Assembly (NCBI GenBank): GCA_937915515.1
Contig: CALGIK010000316.1
Coordinates: 1-6,761, forward strand
Source of the DNA: an uncultured Clostridia bacterium
Lineage (GTDB): Bacteria > Bacillota > Clostridia > Christensenellales > CAG-314
Direction of reading: 5' to 3'
DNA length: 6,761 nucleotides
The notes beneath the pieces were generated by a model that saw only the letters and a program-made list of their open reading frames with translations, ran no database searches and had not been told where the DNA came from. Each line of letters starts with the position of its first letter. The first letter of the stretch is position 1. Both the position numbers and the translations under genes were made by a program. This document shows, one piece after another, positions 1 through 6,761 of this stretch.

Positions 1-155
1 GCTTTTACCGTGACGTTTTCGTTAACCCTTTTCCCGTTTATTTTTACGCTTTTGCTATCGATAATTTTGTTTATCTGATAAAAACCAAGGTCTGTTTGTT
101 CCTTAATCAAATCAAACAATTTGGCGTTGTTTTTGCTGACAATCTCTTTTAGCAT
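1..155 (-). CDS. N-terminus of an S4-domain protein, probably an RluA-family pseudouridine synthase (partial)
   Basis: Only the first 51 codons are present; the gene runs off the left edge. Seen: residues 12-51 look like an S4 RNA-binding domain, with a helical stretch (KLFDLIKEQTDLGFYQINKI) followed by the typical SVKINGKRVNENVTVK, the two-strand motif that usually leads into 'aGDeI'. Family knowledge: an S4 domain at the extreme N-terminus is typical of RluC/RluD-type 23S rRNA pseudouridine synthases, where it positions the enzyme on rRNA. The catalytic domain with its essential aspartate is not in the window, so the enzyme assignment is inference. YlmH, the S4 protein of the Bacillus ylm cluster, carries its S4 domain at the C-terminus, so it fits poorly. 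Start: ATG at 155-153 is preceded two codons earlier by an in-frame TAA, so no longer start is possible. No Shine-Dalgarno sequence is visible, which fits the possible leaderless promoter just upstream. A terminator separates it from ylmC. Confidence 0.7.
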   Translation of the reverse strand, partial: MLKEIVSKNNAKLFDLIKEQTDLGFYQINKIIDSKSVKINGKRVNENVTVK

Positions 156-161
156 TGTTTA

Positions 162-190
162 AGTCTAACACAAAAAGGTATTTTTGGCAA
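162..190 (-). promoter_or_regulatory. Candidate SigA-type promoter giving a leaderless transcript of the S4-domain gene
   Basis: On the minus strand, TTGCCA (190-185) is followed after exactly 17 bases by TAGACT (167-162), with TG one base before the -10 (an extended -10). Only six bases lie between the -10 and the ATG at 155, so the expected start of transcription is the A of the start codon. The lack of any ribosome binding site there agrees with this. The -10 matches consensus at 4 of 6 positions, so chance cannot be excluded. Confidence 0.45.
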
Positions 191-191
191 T

Positions 192-215
192 AAAAAAAGC
201 CCAAATGGACTTTTT
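192..215 (-). terminator. Intrinsic terminator of the sigG-ylmC unit
   Basis: On the minus strand AAAAAGTCC (215-207), loop ATTT, GGGCTTTTT (202-194) forms a 9-bp stem with one G-U wobble, continuing into a run of seven U (198-192). It begins 16 bases after the ylmC stop codon. This is a classic Rho-independent terminator that separates ylmC from the S4-domain gene. Confidence 0.88.
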
Positions 216-230
216 ATCCTTTATCAAAAA

Positions 231-590
231 CTATTCTTCATCTTCATTGTATTCGCCGTTGTCCCCTGCTTCGCCAAAAGCCGATGCGGAGATATTTTTT
301 GGCGGCAGCGGTCTATCGGGCGGACATTTTGGGTTTATAATATTTGCTTTATCAAAATTACATTCTAAAAAGCACACTAAAATTACGTCGTCGCCTATTT
401 TCTGAATATTTTTCCAGGGGATAAATATATCTTCGCGTGTATTAAAAATTTTGCGGTTACCGGGCACGACAATACCTAAAACACGGCAGGAATGCAAACT
501 GATTATGATATCAAGAATCCTACCTAATCTTTTGCCGTCGGTGACGTTTACCACTTCTTTACGTTTTAAGTCGCAATAGGATATTTCCAT
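231..590 (-). CDS. ylmC: YlmC/YmxH-family PRC-barrel sporulation protein
   Basis: A 119-residue soluble protein. Residues 4-75 form a PRC-barrel-like domain. Family hallmarks visible are KEVVNVTDGKRLGRILDI (11-28), a central VVPG (41-44) and IPWKNIQKIGDDVILV (57-72). Proteins of this YlmC/YmxH family occur in endospore formers, commonly near sigG, and are classed as sporulation proteins; their molecular role is not established. Residues from about 76 onward are an extra tail, rich in proline (CPPDRPLPP) and then acidic (ending EYNEDEE), so the protein is longer than the roughly 80-95 residues usual for the family. Start: AGAGGA lies five to six bases upstream of the ATG. The gene follows sigG by 73 bases with no terminator between, so co-transcription is likely. 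A perfect TATAAT lies at 612-607 but has no recognisable -35 partner. It ends at a strong terminator. Confidence 0.88.
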   Translation of the reverse strand: MEISYCDLKRKEVVNVTDGKRLGRILDIIISLHSCRVLGIVVPGNRKIFNTREDIFIPWKNIQKIGDDVILVCFLECNFDKANIINPKCPPDRPLPPKNISASAFGEAGDNGEYNEDEE

Positions 591-663
591 AATATTCCTC
601 TCGCGTATTATATTATCTTTTAACGTAAAAAATGATTGATTGTAATATTTATCTTATTTTCTG

Positions 664-1440
664 TCAATAATTAAAATAATTTCTTATTTGGCTTACGGCA
701 TTTTTTTCCAGCCGTGATACTTGCGCTTGACTAATCCCCACCTCGTAACTCACTTCTGTCTGTGTTTTCCCCTCGTAGTAACGCTTTTTTAAGATTTGAC
801 GCTCTCTTTCTTCCAGCTTCATTATTGCATCGGCAAGGGATACGTTGTTAAGCCATTTTTCTTCGTTGTTGCTTTTGTCGCATATTTGGTCCATAACTAA
901 AACGCTCTCTTCGCCGTCGTTGTAAACCGGTTCAAACAGCGATACAGGTTCGTTAATTGCGTCAAGGCAAAAAGCCACCTTAGCTACCGTTAAATTGAGT
1001 CTGTCGGCAATCTGCTTTATGCTGACGTCTTCGATGCCTTCCGCCTTTAAACGTTCCTTCGTCTGCAAAGCAAGATATGCCACGTCCCTTATACCCCTGC
1101 TTACCCTCATACTGTTGGACTCCCTCAAAAAACGGCGAATTTCGCCCACTATCATAGGAACTGCATAGGTGCTGAACCTTACGTTGAGGCTGATATCAAA
1201 ATTGTCGACTGCTTTTACAAGCCCTACGCATCCTACCTGAAAAAGGTCATCCATATTGCATATGCGAGGTATATACCTATGCAAAACGCTTAAAACAAGT
1301 CTCATATTGCCGATAATAAGTTTATTGCGAGAGAGAGCATCGCCTTCTTTAGTCTGTTTTAAGAGCTCTGCCGTATCGTCGGCGGTAAGTTTAGGCAATA
1401 GCGACGTATTAATGCCGCAAATAACTACTTTGTTTAACAT
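664..1440 (-). CDS. sigG: RNA polymerase sporulation sigma factor SigG
   Basis: A 258-residue sigma-70-family protein, essentially the length of Bacillus subtilis SigG (260). It starts with the SigG-specific NKVVICGINTSLLP (3-16). Region 2 (about 36-106) contains NMRLVLSV, DDLFQVGCVGLVKAVDNFD and RFSTYAVPMIVGEIRRFLR. Region 3 (about 112-186) contains MRVSRGIRDVAYLAL and EPVSLFEPVYND. Region 4 (about 200-250) ends in a helix-turn-helix, GISQAQVSRLEKNAV. Known role: SigG directs late forespore transcription after engulfment (germination, DNA-protecting and maturation genes). Asn45 is retained; as I recall, in B. subtilis this residue distinguishes SigG from SigF for the anti-sigma factor CsfB/Gin. 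Start: the ATG aligns with other SigG starts, and AAGGAG is upstream at an unusually long 14-base spacing. The next gene downstream is ylmC, as near sigG in Bacillus, but spoIIGA-sigE is not upstream; instead a divergent IlvD-like gene is found. Confidence 0.97.
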   Translation of the reverse strand: MLNKVVICGINTSLLPKLTADDTAELLKQTKEGDALSRNKLIIGNMRLVLSVLHRYIPRICNMDDLFQVGCVGLVKAVDNFDISLNVRFSTYAVPMIVGEIRRFLRESNSMRVSRGIRDVAYLALQTKERLKAEGIEDVSIKQIADRLNLTVAKVAFCLDAINEPVSLFEPVYNDGEESVLVMDQICDKSNNEEKWLNNVSLADAIMKLEERERQILKKRYYEGKTQTEVSYEVGISQAQVSRLEKNAVSQIRNYFNY

Positions 1441-1470
1441 AGTATGCTTGTAAACTCCTTTTTTATATAA

Positions 1471-1500
1471 AAGTGTGTGCCAAAAAGCCTTTTTATATTC
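1471..1500 (-). promoter_or_regulatory. Weak candidate SigG/SigF-type promoter for sigG
   Basis: On the minus strand GAATA (1500-1496) fits the SigG -35 consensus gHATR. After 18 bases comes CACACTT (1477-1471), which fits the -10 CATnHTA only partly (T to C at position 3, A to T at position 7). Transcription would start near 1464, giving a leader of about 24 bases that includes AAGGAG. Forespore control of sigG is expected from biology, but this particular match is weak. I saw no convincing SigA promoter for sigG in the intergenic region. Confidence 0.25.
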
Positions 1501-1507
1501 TTTTGAG

Positions 1508-1536
1508 TTGACAGCAATTATTTTTTATTTTAGAAT
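1508..1536 (+). promoter_or_regulatory. SigA-type promoter of the IlvD-like gene
   Basis: A consensus TTGACA (1508-1513) and TAGAAT (1531-1536, one mismatch to TATAAT) are separated by exactly 17 bases. Transcription is expected to start near 1543. This leaves a leader of about 13 bases that contains AGGA (1546-1549) six bases before the ATG at 1556. It implies housekeeping, vegetative expression, unlike the divergent sigG. Confidence 0.85.
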
Positions 1537-1555
1537 AAATTAATCAGGAATATAT

Positions 1556-3160
1556 ATGGATAAAAATATCTTCGACGGAATAAACAAAATCAGCGATAAA
1601 GTTATACTCAATGCACTCGGTGTTGATAAAAACAAAGGTCTTATAGCCATTGTAGCTGCACTAAATCCGCTGTCTTTTACCCAAAGCAACGGCGAATGGT
1701 TGGCAAAAAAAATAACGGAAGGCGTTTTAAGCGAAGGTTACGGCGCAAAAACGTTTTATCTGCCTGACTTTCCCGATATCAGTGAGGGAACGATACAGTA
1801 TAATATTTTAAAGAGAGAGCAAGCCGATATTTTTGTCGGCGGTCTTGGCGAGACACGTCTTTTTGACGGTTTTGTTTTTGTCGCAAGCGACATATATACG
1901 CTTTTTGGCATGCTTAAGGGAGCGTTGCGAGCCAACGTGCCCTGCTTATTTTTATCTAACGGATTGATGCATCCAATATTAATAAACGGCGCCAAATACG
2001 GTTTAACGGGCTTAAAAGGCATAGCCGCACAGTTGCGCAACAGGAAACTTCCTTCTTTTATATTAAATGATACCGATTTTGTGACGGAAAATTTAGGCAA
2101 TGACCCCTTTTGTTACGAAAGTAATTGCGGTGCGCTGCTTATTGCGGCTATGGGGCTAAGTCTGCCAAATTCCCTTTCTGTTACCGCTGGCGGTGCGGCT
2201 CAGGCAAATTTAGCTAAATTTACGGGAGCGCATATATGCAAAATGGCACGAGAGTTTTTGACAGCGGGCAAAATGGTTAACTCTGCCGCTTTAAAAACGG
2301 CTTTGGCTGTTGATTTAAGCCTTGGCGGCAGTGCGGCGGCATTAGTAAACCTTATTTGGCTTTCAAACGTATTCAAAGACGGTGTTACTTATAAATCAGC
2401 GTCAAAAACGGCGCAAAATATTTCAGTAATTATTGATACAAAAAATGACTTCGATTTTAAGATTTTTGATAAACAAGGCGGAGTGTATCGGCTGATTAAC
2501 TTTTTGCACAACTCCCAAAACGATGTGTTTGCTGATTATCTTAATTTTGACAACAAAAAAATGGCTGACTTTTGCGCAGATTACAGCGCAGCTGATTTGC
2601 TCGAAAATACCGCAAAAAAACCTTCATTTTTTGAGGTGAGCGGCAATCTTGCCCAAAGCGGAATGGCATATAATTCCCCGCAAACTTCTTTTAACGGAAA
2701 AGCCAAAGTATTTGACAGCGAGGACAGATTAATCGATGCCGTTATTAAGGAAGAAATAAGAGAAGGCGACTGTGTAGTCGTCACAAATTGCGGAGCAAAA
2801 GCCGGACTGATTACCCTGTTTAAATCCGCCGCAATGCTTAAGGGAGCCGATTTAATGGGCAAAGTGGCATTAATTACCGACGGCATTGTGCCTAATTTTT
2901 GGCAGGGTGTAAACGTCAGCTTGATGACGCCCGAAGCATATGACGATACGGCGTTAAGTTATATAAAGGACGGCGACAAGGTGGAAATTAATTTGGTTAA
3001 AGGCAAGTTAAACGTTGCACTCACCGCTAAGGAAATAAATTTACGCCGCAAGCAAATCGAAATAAAAAAGATAGACCAAAACAGTCCCCTTTACAGTTAC
3101 TCTAAGTTATTATCTGCGCCCGAAAAAGGCTGCACTATCGATTTTAGAAATAGGGAATAA
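1556..3160 (+). CDS. IlvD/Edd-family dihydroxy-acid dehydratase homologue lacking the active site (probable pseudoenzyme)
   Basis: A 534-residue soluble protein, only slightly shorter than dihydroxy-acid dehydratase (about 550-570) and alignable end to end. Family landmarks: LAKKITEGV (49-57), FDGFVFVA (103-110), GMLKGALRANVPCLFL (118-133), AVDLSLGGS (251-259), SGNLAQSGM (362-370), KVFDSEDRLIDAVI (384-397), GKVALITDG (435-443), TPEA (458-461) and a C-terminal YSKLLSAPEKG (515-525). Family enzymes remove water from sugar acids or dihydroxy acids using a [2Fe-2S] or [4Fe-4S] cluster, Mg2+, a carbamylated lysine and a serine. Aligned by eye, the cluster cysteines are Thr42, Asp112 and Asp183; the Asp-Lys of the 'CDK' motif is Ile113-Tyr114; the 'MPEM' glutamate is Thr420; the catalytic serine is Pro446. 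Only the 'DGI' aspartate may survive, as Asp71. The frame is open, with its own promoter and terminator, so this is probably a maintained non-catalytic or repurposed protein. It should not be annotated ilvD on similarity alone. Start: AGGA is six bases upstream. Confidence 0.85.
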   Translation: MDKNIFDGINKISDKVILNALGVDKNKGLIAIVAALNPLSFTQSNGEWLAKKITEGVLSEGYGAKTFYLPDFPDISEGTIQYNILKREQADIFVGGLGETRLFDGFVFVASDIYTLFGMLKGALRANVPCLFLSNGLMHPILINGAKYGLTGLKGIAAQLRNRKLPSFILNDTDFVTENLGNDPFCYESNCGALLIAAMGLSLPNSLSVTAGGAAQANLAKFTGAHICKMAREFLTAGKMVNSAALKTALAVDLSLGGSAAALVNLIWLSNVFKDGVTYKSASKTAQNISVIIDTKNDFDFKIFDKQGGVYRLINFLHNSQNDVFADYLNFDNKKMADFCADYSAADLLENTAKKPSFFEVSGNLAQSGMAYNSPQTSFNGKAKVFDSEDRLIDAVIKEEIREGDCVVVTNCGAKAGLITLFKSAAMLKGADLMGKVALITDGIVPNFWQGVNVSLMTPEAYDDTALSYIKDGDKVEINLVKGKLNVALTAKEINLRRKQIEIKKIDQNSPLYSYSKLLSAPEKGCTIDFRNRE

Positions 3161-3270
3161 GCAGTACTTAGTAACTTAAAGGATAAATCTACAATAATAA
3201 GACCAAATTTAATATATAGATAAAGACAGATAAATCCCAAAAAAACAAAAAATGACTCATAAAAAATTAT

Positions 3271-3295
3271 CCGCCTGCATAAAGCAGGCGGTTTT
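3271..3295 (+). terminator. Strong terminator between convergent genes, probably bidirectional
   Basis: CCGCCTGC (3271-3278), loop ATAAA, GCAGGCGG (3284-3291) is a perfect 8-bp GC-rich stem followed by TTTT (3292-3295). It lies 110 bases past the stop of the IlvD-like gene. On the minus strand the same stem is followed by ATAATTTTTT, so it could also terminate pyrG transcripts, whose stop is about 115 bases away. The rest of 3161-3405 shows no gene. Confidence 0.88.
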
Positions 3296-3405
3296 GTCCT
3301 AAGTAAGTTTTTTAATTAATTTATATGCCGCTGTTCCTCTTTAGTTAAACATAAAACGGATATATAAAAATCAAACGGCAATGAAAACAGTGTGGCGCTT
3401 GTCCC

Positions 3406-5064
<1,659 letters not shown>

Positions 5065-5142
5065 CCCAAAACCTAATTATTTTAATTTATTTTTTAAACG
5101 TATATTATTGCCAAATTTGTTTAATGTTATACCTTAATATAG

Positions 5143-5181
5143 TTTTATCAGCCGATTAACGCTTACGGCTCTCTGATAAAA
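5143..5181. repeat. Long inverted repeat of unknown function
   Basis: TTTTATCAG (5143-5151) pairs perfectly with CTGATAAAA (5173-5181). Inside, CCG (5152-5154) pairs with CGG (5166-5168), leaving a 4-base bulge and an 11-base loop. Neither strand has a U-run after the stem, so it is a poor intrinsic terminator. It lies between the GltA-like terminator and the pyrG promoter. Confidence 0.7.
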
Positions 5182-5208
5182 GTTGCTGTATACAAAAATC
5201 ACCATACA

Positions 5209-5236
5209 AAAAGACAAGAAGTTTTGCTTGTCTTTT
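5209..5236 (-). terminator. Probable terminator of the GltA-like gene
   Basis: AAAAGACAAG (5209-5218) and CTTGTCTTTT (5227-5236) form a perfect 10-bp stem with an 8-base loop. On the minus strand the 3' arm runs into TTTTTG. The hairpin lies about 115 bases after the GltA-like stop codon, with no gene between. The GC content of the stem is low (4 of 10 pairs), so termination may be partial. Confidence 0.7.
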
Positions 5237-5350
5237 GATTTCTTTTTTATACGACTTAACTATTTATTGCTTTTCCTCAAAAATTCAATAAAGCTTTTTC
5301 TACAACAATTTTTAGTTAATACTATCCTGTCATATTGTATATTTAAACTT

Positions 5351-6751
5351 TTATTTTTGTATTTTATTTGTTTTTATATATCCGTCTATGCCTTTTGCTG
5401 CAGTCTTGCCCGCCCCCATAGCCAAAATTACCGTAGCAGGACCCGTAACCGCATCGCCGCCTGCAAAAACACCTAAGCGTGAAGTCATTCCGTTTTCGTC
5501 AACCACAATATTACCTTTTTTGTCGGTTTTGATACCGTAAGTAGATTGAGTAATTAAAGGACTGGCAGAAGTACCAATCGCCATAATTACGCAATCAATA
5601 TCCAGCACAAAATTGCTGCCTATTTTTTCGATAGGACTGCGGCGTCCGCTTTCGTCCTGCTCGCCCAAAGTCATTTCGATACATTCCATAGCTTTAAATT
5701 TAAAATCGAAGTCGCCGATAATTTTTACAGGATTTGTCAACAGTTTAAACTCAATACCCTCTTCCTTAGCGTGAATTACCTCCTCCCGTCTTGAAGGCAA
5801 TTCCTCCTCGCTTCTTCGGTAAACTATATATACCTTTTCCGCGCCAAAACGCACAGCACACCGTGCCGCATCCATAGCGACGTTGCCGCCGCCGACAACA
5901 GCGTATTTTTTAGCGTAAAAAATAGGAGTATCATAGTTTTCGTCAAAGGCATTCATTAAGTTTGCCCTCATCAAAAATTCATTTGCCGAAAAAACTCCGT
6001 TGAGATTTTCGCCCTCTATGCCCATAAAACGCGGCGTAGCCGAACCGTTTGCAATAAACACCGCTTCAAAACCGTCGTGAAACATATCGTCCACGGATAA
6101 CGTTTTGCCGACAACTACATTGGTTTCTATTTTTACGCCCAAGTCCCTCAAAACGTCAATTTCTCTTTCAACGGTATTAATCGGAAGAATAAATTCGGGA
6201 ATGCCGTAAGAGAGTATGCCGCCAGCCTTATGCAATGACTCAAAAACAGTCACGTCATAACCCATTTTTGCTAAATCACCGGCGCAGGTTAGCCCCGCCG
6301 GCCCGCTGCCGATAACGGCAACCTTGTGCCCGTTAGACTGCGTTTTTATTGGCTTTTGTGCTAAATGCTCGTGGTAATAATCAGCGACAAATCTTTCTAA
6401 TCTGCCTATGCTTACCGGGTCGCCCTTTATTCCCCTTACGCAATGCATTTCACACTGCTTTTCTTGCGGGCAAACCCTGCCGCACACAGCGGGTAAATTT
6501 GTGGTTTTGCTTAAAATTTCATAAGCTTTTTTTATATCTCCCAATCTTACCTGTTCTAAAAATGCAGGTATATCGTTGTGAACAGGGCAGCCTAAAAGCA
6601 TGCAAGGTTTACGCTTGCAGTTTAAACAGCGATTAGCTTCCTTTTGCGCCGTAATTAAATCATAGCCTAAGTCCACTTCCTCAAAGTTTTTGATGCGCTC
6701 GTTTTTGTCCAGTTCCTTAGAAGGATATTTTTTTAAAATCATATCAGCCAT
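5351..6751 (-). CDS. gltA: GltA/NfnB-type NADPH oxidoreductase (glutamate synthase small-subunit family)
   Basis: A 466-residue FAD and iron-sulfur protein of the GltD/GltA family. The N-terminal alpha-helical Fe-S domain has Cys42, 45, 50 and 55, then Cys90, 94, 100 and 104 (VCGRVCPQEKQC), enough for two [4Fe-4S] clusters. Next come the FAD-binding VIGSGPAGLTCAG (146-158), the NADPH-binding VVGGGNVAMDAARCA (285-299) with YRRSEEELPSRREE (311-324), and a second FAD motif, GVFAGGDAVTGPATVILA (427-444). Known roles in this family are the electron-donating subunit of glutamate synthase, homotetrameric GltA, and NfnB of the ferredoxin-dependent transhydrogenase NfnAB, which is common in Clostridia with nfnA directly upstream. 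The upstream neighbour is outside the window, so the choice is open; the symbol reflects the family only. The first cysteine group is C-x2-C-x4-C-x4-C, one residue longer than the x3 last gap of GltD. Start: ATG at 6751 has no clear ribosome binding site, and only ten upstream bases are visible, so a longer start or overlap with an upstream gene is possible. Confidence 0.88.
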   Translation of the reverse strand: MADMILKKYPSKELDKNERIKNFEEVDLGYDLITAQKEANRCLNCKRKPCMLLGCPVHNDIPAFLEQVRLGDIKKAYEILSKTTNLPAVCGRVCPQEKQCEMHCVRGIKGDPVSIGRLERFVADYYHEHLAQKPIKTQSNGHKVAVIGSGPAGLTCAGDLAKMGYDVTVFESLHKAGGILSYGIPEFILPINTVEREIDVLRDLGVKIETNVVVGKTLSVDDMFHDGFEAVFIANGSATPRFMGIEGENLNGVFSANEFLMRANLMNAFDENYDTPIFYAKKYAVVGGGNVAMDAARCAVRFGAEKVYIVYRRSEEELPSRREEVIHAKEEGIEFKLLTNPVKIIGDFDFKFKAMECIEMTLGEQDESGRRSPIEKIGSNFVLDIDCVIMAIGTSASPLITQSTYGIKTDKKGNIVVDENGMTSRLGVFAGGDAVTGPATVILAMGAGKTAAKGIDGYIKTNKIQK

Positions 6752-6761
6752 CTTGCTTGTC

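Noticed and set aside
607..612. Perfect TATAAT on the minus strand before ylmC
   Set aside because: No -35 element at 16-18 bases and no TG extension, in a very AT-rich spacer. Co-transcription with sigG is simpler. It is mentioned in the ylmC entry only.
1439..1446. CATACTAT on the minus strand, resembling a SigE -10 (CATANNNT)
   Set aside because: It overlaps the sigG start codon, so a transcript from it would begin inside the gene.
1756..2100. 114-codon minus-strand open frame inside the IlvD-like gene
   Set aside because: It is antisense to a well-supported gene with clear family similarity, and its own translation shows no recognisable domain.
1556..3160. Annotating the IlvD-like gene as a working dihydroxy-acid dehydratase or as a pseudogene
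   Set aside because: The missing cluster and catalytic residues argue against activity, while the intact frame, promoter, ribosome binding site and terminator argue against a decaying pseudogene.
5263..5292. TTTATTG/CAATAAA hairpin in the spacer after the GltA-like gene
   Set aside because: It is almost entirely A-U, has a large loop and no U-run on the relevant strand. Such pairings are expected by chance in sequence this AT-rich.
5183..5476. 97-codon plus-strand open frame rich in Phe and Leu
   Set aside because: It is a low-complexity translation of AT-rich spacer, overlaps a terminator hairpin and runs antisense into the end of the GltA-like gene. It has no ribosome binding site.
6349..6636. 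95-codon plus-strand open frame inside the GltA-like gene
   Set aside because: It is an antisense shadow of a conserved Fe-S and FAD region. Its apparent cysteines come from the opposite strand of the coding sequence.

Overview
The window reads as chromosomal DNA from an AT-rich, endospore-forming Gram-positive bacterium, most likely an anaerobic member of the Clostridia. The main evidence is a clear sporulation sigma factor G next to a YlmC/YmxH-type sporulation protein. AGGAGG-type ribosome binding sites, TTGACA/TATAAT-type promoters and U-tailed hairpin terminators fit this. Nothing indicates a plasmid, phage or insertion sequence. I see no tRNA, rRNA or CRISPR array.

Layout from left to right. 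(1) Positions 1-155, minus strand: the first 51 codons of a protein opening with an S4 RNA-binding domain, probably an RluA-family pseudouridine synthase. Its best promoter would place transcription start on the start codon itself. (2) Positions 192-1440, minus strand: sigG followed by ylmC, closed by a strong terminator. (3) Positions 1441-1555: a divergent promoter region. (4) Positions 1556-3160, plus strand: a full-length protein of the dihydroxy-acid dehydratase (IlvD/Edd) family in which nearly every iron-sulfur, magnesium and catalytic residue has been replaced. It has a near-consensus SigA-type promoter and its own terminator. (5) Positions 3406-5010, minus strand: pyrG (CTP synthase), converging on the IlvD-like gene, with a probably bidirectional terminator between them. 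(6) Positions 5011-5350: an intergenic region with a terminator, a long inverted repeat and the pyrG promoter. (7) Positions 5351-6751, minus strand: a GltA/NfnB-type flavin and iron-sulfur oxidoreductase at the right edge, probably preceded by a gene outside the window.

The genes form several separate transcription units. sigG and ylmC belong to sporulation: SigG is the late forespore sigma factor, and the sigG-ylmC order resembles that in Bacillus, although spoIIGA-sigE is not upstream here. pyrG and the GltA-like gene are housekeeping genes of nucleotide and glutamine/redox metabolism. The outlier is the IlvD-like protein, which looks like an intact, expressed pseudoenzyme and is the most interesting item in the window. 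All alignments to family members were made by eye from memory.
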